Assembly: GCA_021162905.1 (NCBI GenBank)
Contig: JAGGXT010000347.1
Span: forward strand, 1-5,457
From: Candidatus Odinarchaeota archaeon
GTDB taxonomy: Archaea > Asgardarchaeota > JAGGXT01
Direction: 5' to 3'
DNA length: 5,457 nt
In this document: piece after piece, positions 1 through 5,429 of the stretch
Position numbering within the stretch: position 1 is the stretch's first letter
How the letters are laid out: each line of letters opens with the position of its first letter
The notes under the pieces: generated by a model
Database searches by the model: none
What the model was told of the DNA's origin: nothing
What the model saw: the letters and a program-made list of their open reading frames with translations, nothing else
Made by a program: the position numbers and the translations under genes

Positions 1-974
1 ACGATAAGAAAGGCGATCTTATATGCTGTTATTATTCTTAATCTTACCAAATCAAGAAACATTTTTTGAAAAATTGCACTAAATATACTTGTGGTCTTGG
101 AAAAATCAAAAGGTTTCACCTTCATGGCTTCAGCACGTTTTCTATATACAGAAGCTATATCTAATAAAGTGACTACCTCCGCCGTCAATAACCTTGAGAG
201 ATAAGATATAAGAAGAATGACAATGAGTATAGCTATAATAGAGAATATAACTATATAAAGCGTATGCGGAAACATGCTTCTTGCATATGTATTGATGAAA
301 AGATAAACGAGAGGAGCCATAGGAAGCTGAAAAAGAATATGAGGATGCCCCTCTACTAAGGATATTGCAATTGAAATCCATATAAAGACTGCACTAGCAA
401 ATTGCAAAATTCTCTTCTTATTTTTACGTTCAAGTATAAATAGAAAAATTGTTGCAATTCTACTAATTGAAGCTATATAAAAGAATAACAGTATTGCGGC
501 TATATATGCTATCGGTAGACGCCATAATGGTAGGTTTAAAAGAATTATTGGTATTGCTAGATAAAGAATTAAAAGCCAAATAACTTTAAATTGCGAGAAA
601 ATAGACTCAAAAAGTATTTTGCCATATATGTAATCCCTCATCTCTATAGGTTGAGAAAGTATAAAATTGTATTCTGCAGGAGAAATTACTCTTATACGGC
701 TCCTTCCACTAAGAAGAATTGCCCAGAAAACACCGAGTGATGATATAAATGACACCCATTCAGCAATAAAATACTTTGTTATATCATATTTAGAAAGAAA
801 AGTTATAAAACTTGAACTTATGTCCCCCTGAGAGATTCCAAATATCAGAAATAAGAAAAGTGGTATTTGTGAGAATAAAAAAATTAGATCCATAAGTAAT
901 GCTTTTTGGCTCCGCCTGTAAGCCCCTATAAAATCTTTAAATAGAAGGAGGGCCACTATTATGCTTTTTTTCAT
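1..974 (-). CDS. ABC-2 type exporter permease, C-terminus cut off by window edge
   Basis: This reading frame stays open from an ATG at 974 to the left edge, giving 324 complete codons with no stop, so the 3' end lies outside the window. The start is one base after the stop of the ATPase gene. GGTGA at 987-983, inside the ATPase gene end, lies 8 bases upstream as a ribosome binding site, so the two are translationally coupled. The product is very hydrophobic. Likely membrane segments are near residues 28-47, 68-88, 129-148, 153-181, 190-205 and 238-258. Between the second and third is a polar stretch, about 99-124, beginning SPAEYNFILSQPI. It resembles the cytosolic segment of many putative ABC exporter permeases (SPAExxFLLSxPI type), which probably contacts the ATPase. 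After the sixth helix comes a basic, soluble-looking region, residues 275-320. The substrate cannot be told. Membrane permease is confident; the exact subfamily is inference. Confidence 0.85.
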   Translation of the reverse strand, partial: MKKSIIVALLLFKDFIGAYRRSQKALLMDLIFLFSQIPLFLFLIFGISQGDISSSFITFLSKYDITKYFIAEWVSFISSLGVFWAILLSGRSRIRVISPAEYNFILSQPIEMRDYIYGKILFESIFSQFKVIWLLILYLAIPIILLNLPLWRLPIAYIAAILLFFYIASISRIATIFLFILERKNKKRILQFASAVFIWISIAISLVEGHPHILFQLPMAPLVYLFINTYARSMFPHTLYIVIFSIIAILIVILLISYLSRLLTAEVVTLLDIASVYRKRAEAMKVKPFDFSKTTSIFSAIFQKMFLDLVRLRIITAYKIAFLI

Positions 975-975
975 G

Positions 976-1713
976 TTATTCTTCACCCTTGATGATCTTC
1001 ATAAAGACCTCTTCAAGTGTTGCATCTTCACCACGAAAAGCTATCCTCTTTAATTCGTCTATCTCCCCCTCAATGAGTAATGTACCTTTATTAATAATGC
1101 CAACTCTTGTACAGAAGCGTTCAACCATATCTAACATGTGACTAGAAATTAGTGCTGTAGAGCCCTTTTCGACTAGGTTCTTTACTTCCTTCTTAAAGAC
1201 ATATTGAGCTTCAGGGTCTATATTTACCATTGGCTCATCCATTATTAAAATACGGGGATTGTGGATGAGTGCAGATGCTATTGCAACCTTTTGAATCATA
1301 CCTCTAGAAAGAGCTCTAATTATCGTACTTTCCTTCCCATCTAACTCAAAGATAGATAAATAATATTCAACCCTGTCCCTTAGCTCGTCTTTTTGCATTC
1401 CTCGTAATCTTCCTATAAACTCAAGAAACTCTCTTACAGTTAAATTTTGGAAAAGATAAGGATCCTCTGGAACATACCCCACATATTTCAATGCATCAAC
1501 TCTGGATTTTGATACATCAAATCCCATTATTTGAACAGTGCCAGTATCTGGCGTTAAAAGACCGACTATTATCTTCAAGGTTGTTGTTTTCCCCGCACCG
1601 TTTGGTCCTAATAATCCATATATCTCTTTTTCGTTAATAGATAAACTAAGATTCTTTAGAGCTACAGTTTTCCCGTAGGTCTTAGAAACATTAAATAGCT
1701 CTATGACTCCCAT
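976..1713 (-). CDS. ABC transporter ATP-binding protein, ABC-2/CcmA-like exporter type
   Basis: A complete 245-residue nucleotide-binding domain of normal family length. Visible motifs are Walker A GPNGAGKTT at 36-44, a Q-loop region GYVPEDPYL around 79-87 with Glu83 at the usual Gln place, signature LSRGM at 135-139, Walker B ILIMDEP at 155-161, D-loop residues about 162-167 (MVNIDP) and the switch histidine His192 in SSHMLD. The tail ATLEEVFMKI is typical of ATPases that power ABC-2 permeases (CcmA/NatA/DrrA-like). It hydrolyses ATP on the cytosolic face and should pair with the permease gene that starts one base downstream. LSRGM instead of LSGGQ is common in this branch. NIDP in place of the usual GLDP D-loop is less common. 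The ATG at 1713 follows a GGGGTAG stretch (1726-1720) that may act as ribosome binding site. The substrate is unknown. Confidence 0.95.
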   Translation of the reverse strand: MGVIELFNVSKTYGKTVALKNLSLSINEKEIYGLLGPNGAGKTTTLKIIVGLLTPDTGTVQIMGFDVSKSRVDALKYVGYVPEDPYLFQNLTVREFLEFIGRLRGMQKDELRDRVEYYLSIFELDGKESTIIRALSRGMIQKVAIASALIHNPRILIMDEPMVNIDPEAQYVFKKEVKNLVEKGSTALISSHMLDMVERFCTRVGIINKGTLLIEGEIDELKRIAFRGEDATLEEVFMKIIKGEE

Positions 1714-1745
1714 TTCAATCTACCCCTTATGTATGCAACTAACAT

Positions 1746-1776
1746 CAAAATAAAAAAGAAATCATAGAAATAAAAT
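1746..1776 (-). promoter_or_regulatory. Possible promoter of the ABC exporter operon
   Basis: Read on the minus strand, this stretch contains two T/A-rich candidates for a TATA element: TTTTATTT (about 1774-1767) and TTTTTTATTTT (about 1757-1747). The nearer one would place transcription start about 25 bases on, near 1727, just before the GGGGTAG ribosome-site candidate. Neither is a good match to the TTTAWATA archaeal consensus, so the position is tentative. Confidence 0.3.
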
Positions 1777-1791
1777 GTTTTTTGAAGACAT

Positions 1792-1815
1792 TTTTCAACA
1801 ATTTTTGTTTGAAAA
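1792..1815. repeat. Imperfect inverted repeat in the divergent intergenic region
   Basis: The left arm TTTTCAACAA (1792-1801) and right arm TTGTTTGAAAA (1805-1815) are complementary except for one extra base in the right arm, with a 3-base centre. It sits between the two divergent genes, upstream of the ABC operon. It could be a protein binding site or chance in AT-rich DNA. Confidence 0.4.
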
Positions 1816-1855
1816 TTTTATCAGACTTGAAAACGATACTTTTATTCGATGTTCG

Positions 1856-1867
1856 ATTCTATAGAAT
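1856..1867. repeat. Perfect 12-bp palindrome next to a TATA box, candidate operator
   Basis: ATTCTATAGAAT reads identically on both strands. It lies directly upstream of TATATATA (1870-1877), where TFB would contact the B-recognition element, so a dimeric repressor bound here could block the surface-protein promoter. The membrane winged-helix protein encoded at 3294-3767 is one candidate binder. The palindrome is seen; the operator role is inference. Confidence 0.5.
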
Positions 1868-1880
1868 AATATATATACTT
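1867..1880 (+). promoter_or_regulatory. TATA-box promoter of the surface-protein/winged-helix operon
   Basis: TATATATA at 1870-1877, with A-rich bases just upstream, fits an archaeal TATA element. The expected transcription start, about 25 bases past the centre, is near 1898-1900. That places the GAGGG ribosome site (1901-1905) at the very 5' end of the message. It also excludes upstream start codons at 1880 (TTG) and probably 1895 (ATG). Confidence 0.6.
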
Positions 1881-1912
1881 TGATTTTTATTCTTATGATA
1901 GAGGGACTAAAC

Positions 1913-3271
1913 ATGAGAAAGTGCTTAAAGCGTATGATATCTTGTCTCTTAGTAATTATCACATTAGGTTCTCTTGTTTTCTCTGGTATATTCCTAGAAC
2001 CAAATGTATTGGCAATCAACAAGGGTGCTGAATATGAAAGTGGTATCATAGAAGGAGATCCTTTGGATATTTGGTACACATGGATCAATACTTGTTGGAT
2101 ACAACTACTATATGCATCCTATGTTTCCGATATTTATCCCCCTCCATTCTTATCGATAATGGCTCAGCATTTTCTTGGTGATAACAATACTGAAATTTTC
2201 TTTGCAATGAACTTTATAGGAATCGAATTTTTCGACGACGAGAATAATAACTCATATTTTGATATGGACCCTACTAGCGGGGCTTCAGAGTTAAGGTATT
2301 TCATATTTCCTAATGCATCGTTCAGTGTGGTCCCTATAAATGTAACGAAATCGATATTGGAATATAACAATAAAACAATTGCAGTTTATCGATGGGGCTT
2401 CTCATTTAACTCTGTTCAAGGTTGTTTAATGGATAATAATGGACAGTTGGTCTATTCTGAGAATGATGAAATAATAGATGTTATTGTTGAGTATCTAATA
2501 TTTGAATACGAATTACGGGTGCATCAAGATACTTACTTATGTGAGATTAAACAAAGTATAGAAATTGGAAATATCACGTTTTATGAGTACATTCCTGGAG
2601 TTGGGCGTTATCCATTAAGTAATTCTAGTAGTTTTTATAACTTAGGTCTATCTCTAATATTTGCAATAACTCTTGCATCCAACATGAATTTAACCTTTAT
2701 GAGTACAACGGAAAATAGGACCTTAAGAGATCCAAATCTAACTCCTACACCTGTACAAAATATAACCCTTAACAATGGGACACATACTTTTCTAGAAATG
2801 GGCTTCAACGAAAATTACACCATTTTTCCAGAAAATCAATCTTATAGAGCTAACGTTATTGCATATTCAAAAGATACCCTTCCTAGTGCAACAGTACTTC
2901 AATTTTATACTAAAAATGATGTTTATGATTTTATAGGCTCTGTATTCAAAGACTCTGTTGTCTTTCCTTCAAAGGTATCGCCTGATCTTTCATATAATAG
3001 GTCAACATTCATTTACAGAATAATGTATCCAATGTGGCAAGGTAGGAAAATCTCACACGACCCTAAGATTCTAGTATATCCTAGTGCAAAGCTATTATCT
3101 GAGTACGTTTCAATTCCTCCAGGTGTTGCACCTATGTCATACTTATTTTACCATAATATAATATTTCTTACAATATTTGTTGGAGTGATCTTTTTCTTAA
3201 TAGCCGTTATCAGAGCTAAAAATATTAAGCGTAATGAACTTTCCCCTTCAACGGAAAATATCTCAAACTAA
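1913..3271 (+). CDS. Predicted type I surface glycoprotein with signal peptide and C-terminal membrane anchor
   Basis: A 452-residue protein of no family I recognise. The ATG at 1913 is chosen because GAGGG (1901-1905) precedes it by 7 bases and the TATA box predicts transcription from about 1899; in-frame starts at 1880 (TTG) and 1895 (ATG) are less likely. The N-terminus has a basic segment (RKCLKR) then a hydrophobic core at about 8-27, a typical Sec signal. Residues of about 35-410 look extracellular and hold 15 N-x-S/T sequons. An acidic loop at 109-119 (DENNNSYFDMD) matches an EF-hand-like calcium site, D-x-N-x-N-[GS]-x-x-D. One membrane helix lies at about 413-433, followed by a short basic tail (RAKNIKR), giving an outside-N, inside-C topology. 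It is followed 22 bases later by the winged-helix gene, apparently in one operon. It may be a surface sensor or binding protein; the function is not known. Confidence 0.85.
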   Translation: MRKCLKRMISCLLVIITLGSLVFSGIFLEPNVLAINKGAEYESGIIEGDPLDIWYTWINTCWIQLLYASYVSDIYPPPFLSIMAQHFLGDNNTEIFFAMNFIGIEFFDDENNNSYFDMDPTSGASELRYFIFPNASFSVVPINVTKSILEYNNKTIAVYRWGFSFNSVQGCLMDNNGQLVYSENDEIIDVIVEYLIFEYELRVHQDTYLCEIKQSIEIGNITFYEYIPGVGRYPLSNSSSFYNLGLSLIFAITLASNMNLTFMSTTENRTLRDPNLTPTPVQNITLNNGTHTFLEMGFNENYTIFPENQSYRANVIAYSKDTLPSATVLQFYTKNDVYDFIGSVFKDSVVFPSKVSPDLSYNRSTFIYRIMYPMWQGRKISHDPKILVYPSAKLLSEYVSIPPGVAPMSYLFYHNIIFLTIFVGVIFFLIAVIRAKNIKRNELSPSTENISN

Positions 3272-3282
3272 ATATTCCTGAA

Positions 3283-3289
3283 AGGTGAT
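3283..3289 (+). promoter_or_regulatory. Ribosome binding site that points to a TTG start
   Basis: AGGTGAT matches seven contiguous bases of the archaeal anti-Shine-Dalgarno complement (GGAGGTGAT). The GTG at 3285 and ATG at 3288 lie in or overlap this motif, so they are unlikely starts. TTG at 3294 follows after a 4-base spacer. Confidence 0.7.
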
Positions 3290-3293
3290 GCTC

Positions 3294-3767
3294 TTGCGAT
3301 CCGTAGTTTATGAAGATCTATCTGAGAACGCATTTAAAACATATGTCTATCTTATTACTCGGAAAGATCATTGTGCTGGACCAAGAGAAGTTCAGAGAGC
3401 TCTTGGATTTTCTAGTCCCAGCTCGGCTTTATTTCATTTAAATAAATTAGTTGAAAGAGGGCTTGTGAGAGAAGAACGTGGTATTTATTACATCAATGAC
3501 ATAAAGAAAATTGGGCCACTAAGGAATTTCTTCATAATAAGAAATAAGCTCATACCTAAAGATCTGATATACTTTTTAATTATTTTTGAATTTACGATTT
3601 TTGATACTTTTGTTTTACTAAATCCTGATGAAATTATTGAGTTTTTGGCTCTATTTCCTCTTTTTGCTGCTATGGTACTATTTCTGATAAATGGATTTCA
3701 CGAATTACTTCTGAGGCGAAAGATAACAAAATTTTTTGTTATGAAGAAAAAAATGATTCATTTGTAA
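3294..3767 (+). CDS. Membrane-anchored winged-helix DNA-binding protein
   Basis: A 157-residue protein starting at TTG 3294; GTG 3285 would give 160 residues but lies inside the ribosome binding site. Residues of about 6-70 form a winged helix-turn-helix of the ArsR/MarR-like archaeal type. GPREVQRALGF (29-39) is the first HTH helix, SPSSALFHLNKLVERG (41-56) the recognition helix, and LVREERGIYYIN the wing strands. Two hydrophobic helices follow at about 90-109 and 114-139, joined by only a few residues (NPDE), then a basic tail (RRK...KKK). Both ends should therefore be cytoplasmic, with almost nothing exposed outside. It has no ligand-binding domain of its own. Similar wHTH-plus-membrane-hairpin proteins are, to my knowledge, common in archaea but poorly understood. 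Its operon partner is the surface protein just upstream. Likely role: membrane-tethered transcription regulator, perhaps signalled through that partner. Targets are unknown. Confidence 0.85.
   Translation: MRSVVYEDLSENAFKTYVYLITRKDHCAGPREVQRALGFSSPSSALFHLNKLVERGLVREERGIYYINDIKKIGPLRNFFIIRNKLIPKDLIYFLIIFEFTIFDTFVLLNPDEIIEFLALFPLFAAMVLFLINGFHELLLRRKITKFFVMKKKMIHL
3723..3742. repeat. 20-bp palindrome with 9-bp arms inside the winged-helix gene end
   Basis: ATAACAAAA and TTTTGTTAT are exact inverted copies separated by TT. The element encodes the residues ITKFFVM near the C-terminus of the winged-helix protein. It could be a DNA binding site, a weak RNA hairpin near the message end, or a chance product of AT-rich coding sequence. 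Confidence 0.45.
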
Positions 3768-3906
3768 CTATTTTATGATTGTAGAAATTATAAAGCGTAA
3801 TTTATTTAAAGGAGAAAGAATAAAATATATACAATTAATTAATCAGTTATTGTGATTCCTAAAGGGGAATAATAACTTTGAATTTTCAATTAAATGGTGG
3901 TTACTG

Positions 3907-3917
3907 TTTTATAAATA
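3907..3917 (+). promoter_or_regulatory. TATA-box promoter of the small GTPase gene
   Basis: TTTTATAAATA is a close match to the archaeal TATA consensus. Start of transcription is expected around 3935-3940, leaving an untranslated leader of about 45 bases before the TTG at 3984. The rest of the 3768-3983 intergenic stretch shows weaker AT-rich TATA-like sequences (for example around 3820) and no convincing gene. The GTPase is thus probably transcribed separately from the upstream operon. Confidence 0.6.
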
Positions 3918-3969
3918 AGGTTTTCGATATCTCCACAAAATAAGACTCTAGGTTTGTTAATAGATTTAT

Positions 3970-3975
3970 AGGTGG
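3970..3975 (+). promoter_or_regulatory. Ribosome binding site that points to a TTG start for the GTPase
   Basis: AGGTGG lies 8 bases before TTG 3984. The upstream in-frame GTG at 3972 is inside this motif and has no purine-rich site of its own, so 3984 is preferred. A further TTG at 3990 has a spacer of 14 bases and is less likely. Confidence 0.55.
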
Positions 3976-3983
3976 TATTCGGA

Positions 3984-4568
3984 TTGTTATTGACTAAAAC
4001 GATAAAGGTAATATTTTGGGGTGACGGGGGCGTAGGTAAGACTTCAATAATAAAAAGATTCTTGTATAATGTCTTTGAAGGGGAGAGTATAAAGTCTACC
4101 TACGGCCTTGAAGTATATACAAAAATGCTTTCAATAGGTGGAAGAAAAATATATATAGCATTTTGGGACTTTGGAGGGCAGCCTCAGTTTCGTTCGGTAG
4201 TTAGGGTACTTGCAAGAGGAATAGATATATTTGTATTTGTCTTTGATTTAAGCGATCCAGATGCATTGGCTCAGGAAAGAATACAACCTCTTCTTAGTGC
4301 AATAGGATCCGTTCTTCAAAATTCAAAAATACCAAAAATTCTTGTTGGCTCAAAGACAGATCTTTCAAGGGCGATATTCGACGATGATATAATAGATTTC
4401 ATGATGAGTTACAAATTTGATGACTACTTCGAAGTATCAGCAAAAAACGGAGAAAATATACAAGCTCTATTTAATAGAATTTTTCAATTTGTCACAGAGA
4501 TAATATTTCATGATAAATCTGTGAAATCTTCAGATAAAAAGTATAACTTTAACAGAGTGACTCTTTAA
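3984..4568 (+). CDS. Ras/Arf-superfamily small GTPase
   Basis: A 194-residue single-domain GTPase (TTG start at 3984; 198 residues if GTG 3972 is used). All five G motifs can be read: G1 GDGGVGKT at 13-20, G2 Thr39 in STYG, G3 WDFGGQ at 61-66 with Gln66 at the Ras Gln61 place, G4 SKTD at 123-126, and G5 SAK at 152-154. The DFGGQ form is closer to Arf, Gtr/Rag and MglA-type GTPases than to the DTAGQ of Rab and Ras. G4 has Ser instead of the usual Asn of NKxD, which could alter guanine binding. There is no cysteine at all, hence no C-terminal prenylation and no N-terminal glycine for myristoylation; the short tail (178-194) is polar. It should act as a cytosolic molecular switch. Effectors and regulators are unknown; the convergent zinc-ribbon gene 30 bases downstream is a candidate partner by position only. 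Confidence 0.92.
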   Translation: MLLTKTIKVIFWGDGGVGKTSIIKRFLYNVFEGESIKSTYGLEVYTKMLSIGGRKIYIAFWDFGGQPQFRSVVRVLARGIDIFVFVFDLSDPDALAQERIQPLLSAIGSVLQNSKIPKILVGSKTDLSRAIFDDDIIDFMMSYKFDDYFEVSAKNGENIQALFNRIFQFVTEIIFHDKSVKSSDKKYNFNRVTL

Positions 4569-4580
4569 ACCATTACATTT

Positions 4581-4590
4581 CCCTTTTTAT
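4581..4590 (+). terminator. Possible T-rich terminator after the GTPase gene
   Basis: A run of five T (4584-4588) follows the GTPase stop by about 15 bases, as in archaeal oligo-T termination. The run is short and no hairpin precedes it. The gap to the convergent gene's stop is only 30 bases, so transcripts may overlap. Confidence 0.3.
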
Positions 4591-4598
4591 CAGAATAA

Positions 4599-5417
4599 CT
4601 AATCGACTACGATTCTTTCGCTTAATCTTTCATGGCTTCTGATGAATAGTGCTATTGCTAATGCGGCTTCCCAATCGGTGATTGGATAATCTGCCTCCAG
4701 CACTGTACTCTTAATTTTATCCATTAAGTTTCTTATAGGCACTCTTTTCTCGCTTTTTATTGCGTTAAATATTGTTTTCTGGGCTAAAATTAGTTTTTGA
4801 GTTTCATCTCTAAGACTTCTAACAAATTCATTCTCACCATAATTAGAATACATGGTCATGAACCATTTTTGAAAATCGCCCATCTCGAAATCTTTTAAAT
4901 GATCATACAAAATTATCTTGTTTTTTACGTCTATAACCAAGTTTCTATTCATCTTTATTTTACGTCCTCTTAGCGTTTTAATATTAACTTTTATGATGAG
5001 ATATTTAATATTCCAGTCTCTAGGAAATATTTCTTCAAAGAAGTCCTCTACTTTCTTATCGATAGTACTTTCTGGCTCATCTACTAAAACAACAGGCATT
5101 CCAACCATTAAGTGGAAATAAGCCTTTAGGAAGATATATGGACTTAAGCTATTTAGTATCTCAGCTGACAATCTAACCTCCTTAATTACGGCTTCGGCAC
5201 TTTCACTAGTCCTTGCAATAACATAGTCAACGGCTGAATATCTTCTAGCTATCTTGTTTTTATCAACATAAACAATAAAGCCATGCTGACAGATATATCC
5301 AGGTAACACTGATACCTTTATTAGTCCCCCCTCAGGTATATTTTCAAATGCATAGTCAGGGACTTCTATATTCCCCGTCTTTCTACACTGGGGACATATA
5401 ACCCTCACATTAGCCAT
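4599..5417 (-). CDS. Uncharacterised protein with N-terminal CxxC...CxH zinc-ribbon-like domain
   Basis: A 272-residue protein. The ATG at 5417 is chosen over GTG 5426 because GATGTGAT (5429-5422), one mismatch from the archaeal ribosome-site consensus, covers that GTG and lies 4 bases before the ATG. Residues 1-68 contain Cys8, Cys11, Cys43 and His45 (CPQC, then CQH), set in beta-rich sequence (GGLIKVSVLPGYICQHGFIVYVDKN). This fits a single zinc-binding ribbon. I recall similar N-terminal modules in uncharacterised archaeal, especially Asgard, proteins, but cannot confirm that here. The middle (about 70-175) mixes helices with strands (MPVVLVDE, IKYLIIKVNIK, LVIDVKNKIILYD). The C-terminal 90 residues look helical. 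There is no signal peptide or membrane helix, so it is probably cytosolic. The stop lies 30 bases from the stop of the convergent GTPase gene. Function unknown; a GTPase regulator or effector is one guess. Confidence 0.85.
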   Translation of the reverse strand: MANVRVICPQCRKTGNIEVPDYAFENIPEGGLIKVSVLPGYICQHGFIVYVDKNKIARRYSAVDYVIARTSESAEAVIKEVRLSAEILNSLSPYIFLKAYFHLMVGMPVVLVDEPESTIDKKVEDFFEEIFPRDWNIKYLIIKVNIKTLRGRKIKMNRNLVIDVKNKIILYDHLKDFEMGDFQKWFMTMYSNYGENEFVRSLRDETQKLILAQKTIFNAIKSEKRVPIRNLMDKIKSTVLEADYPITDWEAALAIALFIRSHERLSERIVVD

Positions 5418-5421
5418 AATA

Positions 5422-5429
5422 ATCACATC
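5422..5429 (-). promoter_or_regulatory. Ribosome binding site for the zinc-ribbon gene
   Basis: GATGTGAT on the minus strand differs by one base from GAGGTGAT and precedes ATG 5417 by 4 bases, the same spacing as at the winged-helix gene. This argues against the GTG at 5426. A TATA-like TTTATTT lies further upstream near 5443-5449, but it is too close to be a convincing promoter. Confidence 0.6.

Noticed and set aside
142..381. 79-codon minus-strand open frame
   Set aside because: It lies inside the permease gene in another frame. The permease frame is continuous through this stretch, hydrophobic and family-like.
1795..2088. 97-codon minus-strand open frame across the divergent promoter
   Set aside because: It overlaps the TATA box and signal-peptide coding region of the surface gene, has no ribosome site I can see, and no recognisable domain.
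2164..2370. 68-codon minus-strand open frame
   Set aside because: It is antisense to the surface gene, where the plus frame is clearly coding (sequons, calcium-like loop).
3775..3855. 26-codon small open frame (MIVEIIKRNLFK...) after the winged-helix gene
   Set aside because: It starts with ATG but lacks a ribosome site and has ordinary AT-rich composition. It is too short to support as a gene without conservation data.
4554..4564. AGAGTGACTCT palindrome at the GTPase gene end as a terminator hairpin
   Set aside because: It would give only a 4-bp stem with a 3-base loop, too weak for a hairpin, and it is inside the coding region.
5058..5094. LVDEPESTID in the zinc-ribbon protein as an ATPase Walker B and D-loop
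   Set aside because: No Walker A, signature motif or other ABC element is present in the protein, so ATPase activity is not supported.
4918..5121. 67-codon plus-strand open frame
   Set aside because: It is antisense to the zinc-ribbon gene, with no ribosome site; its hydrophobic look comes from the complementary codons.
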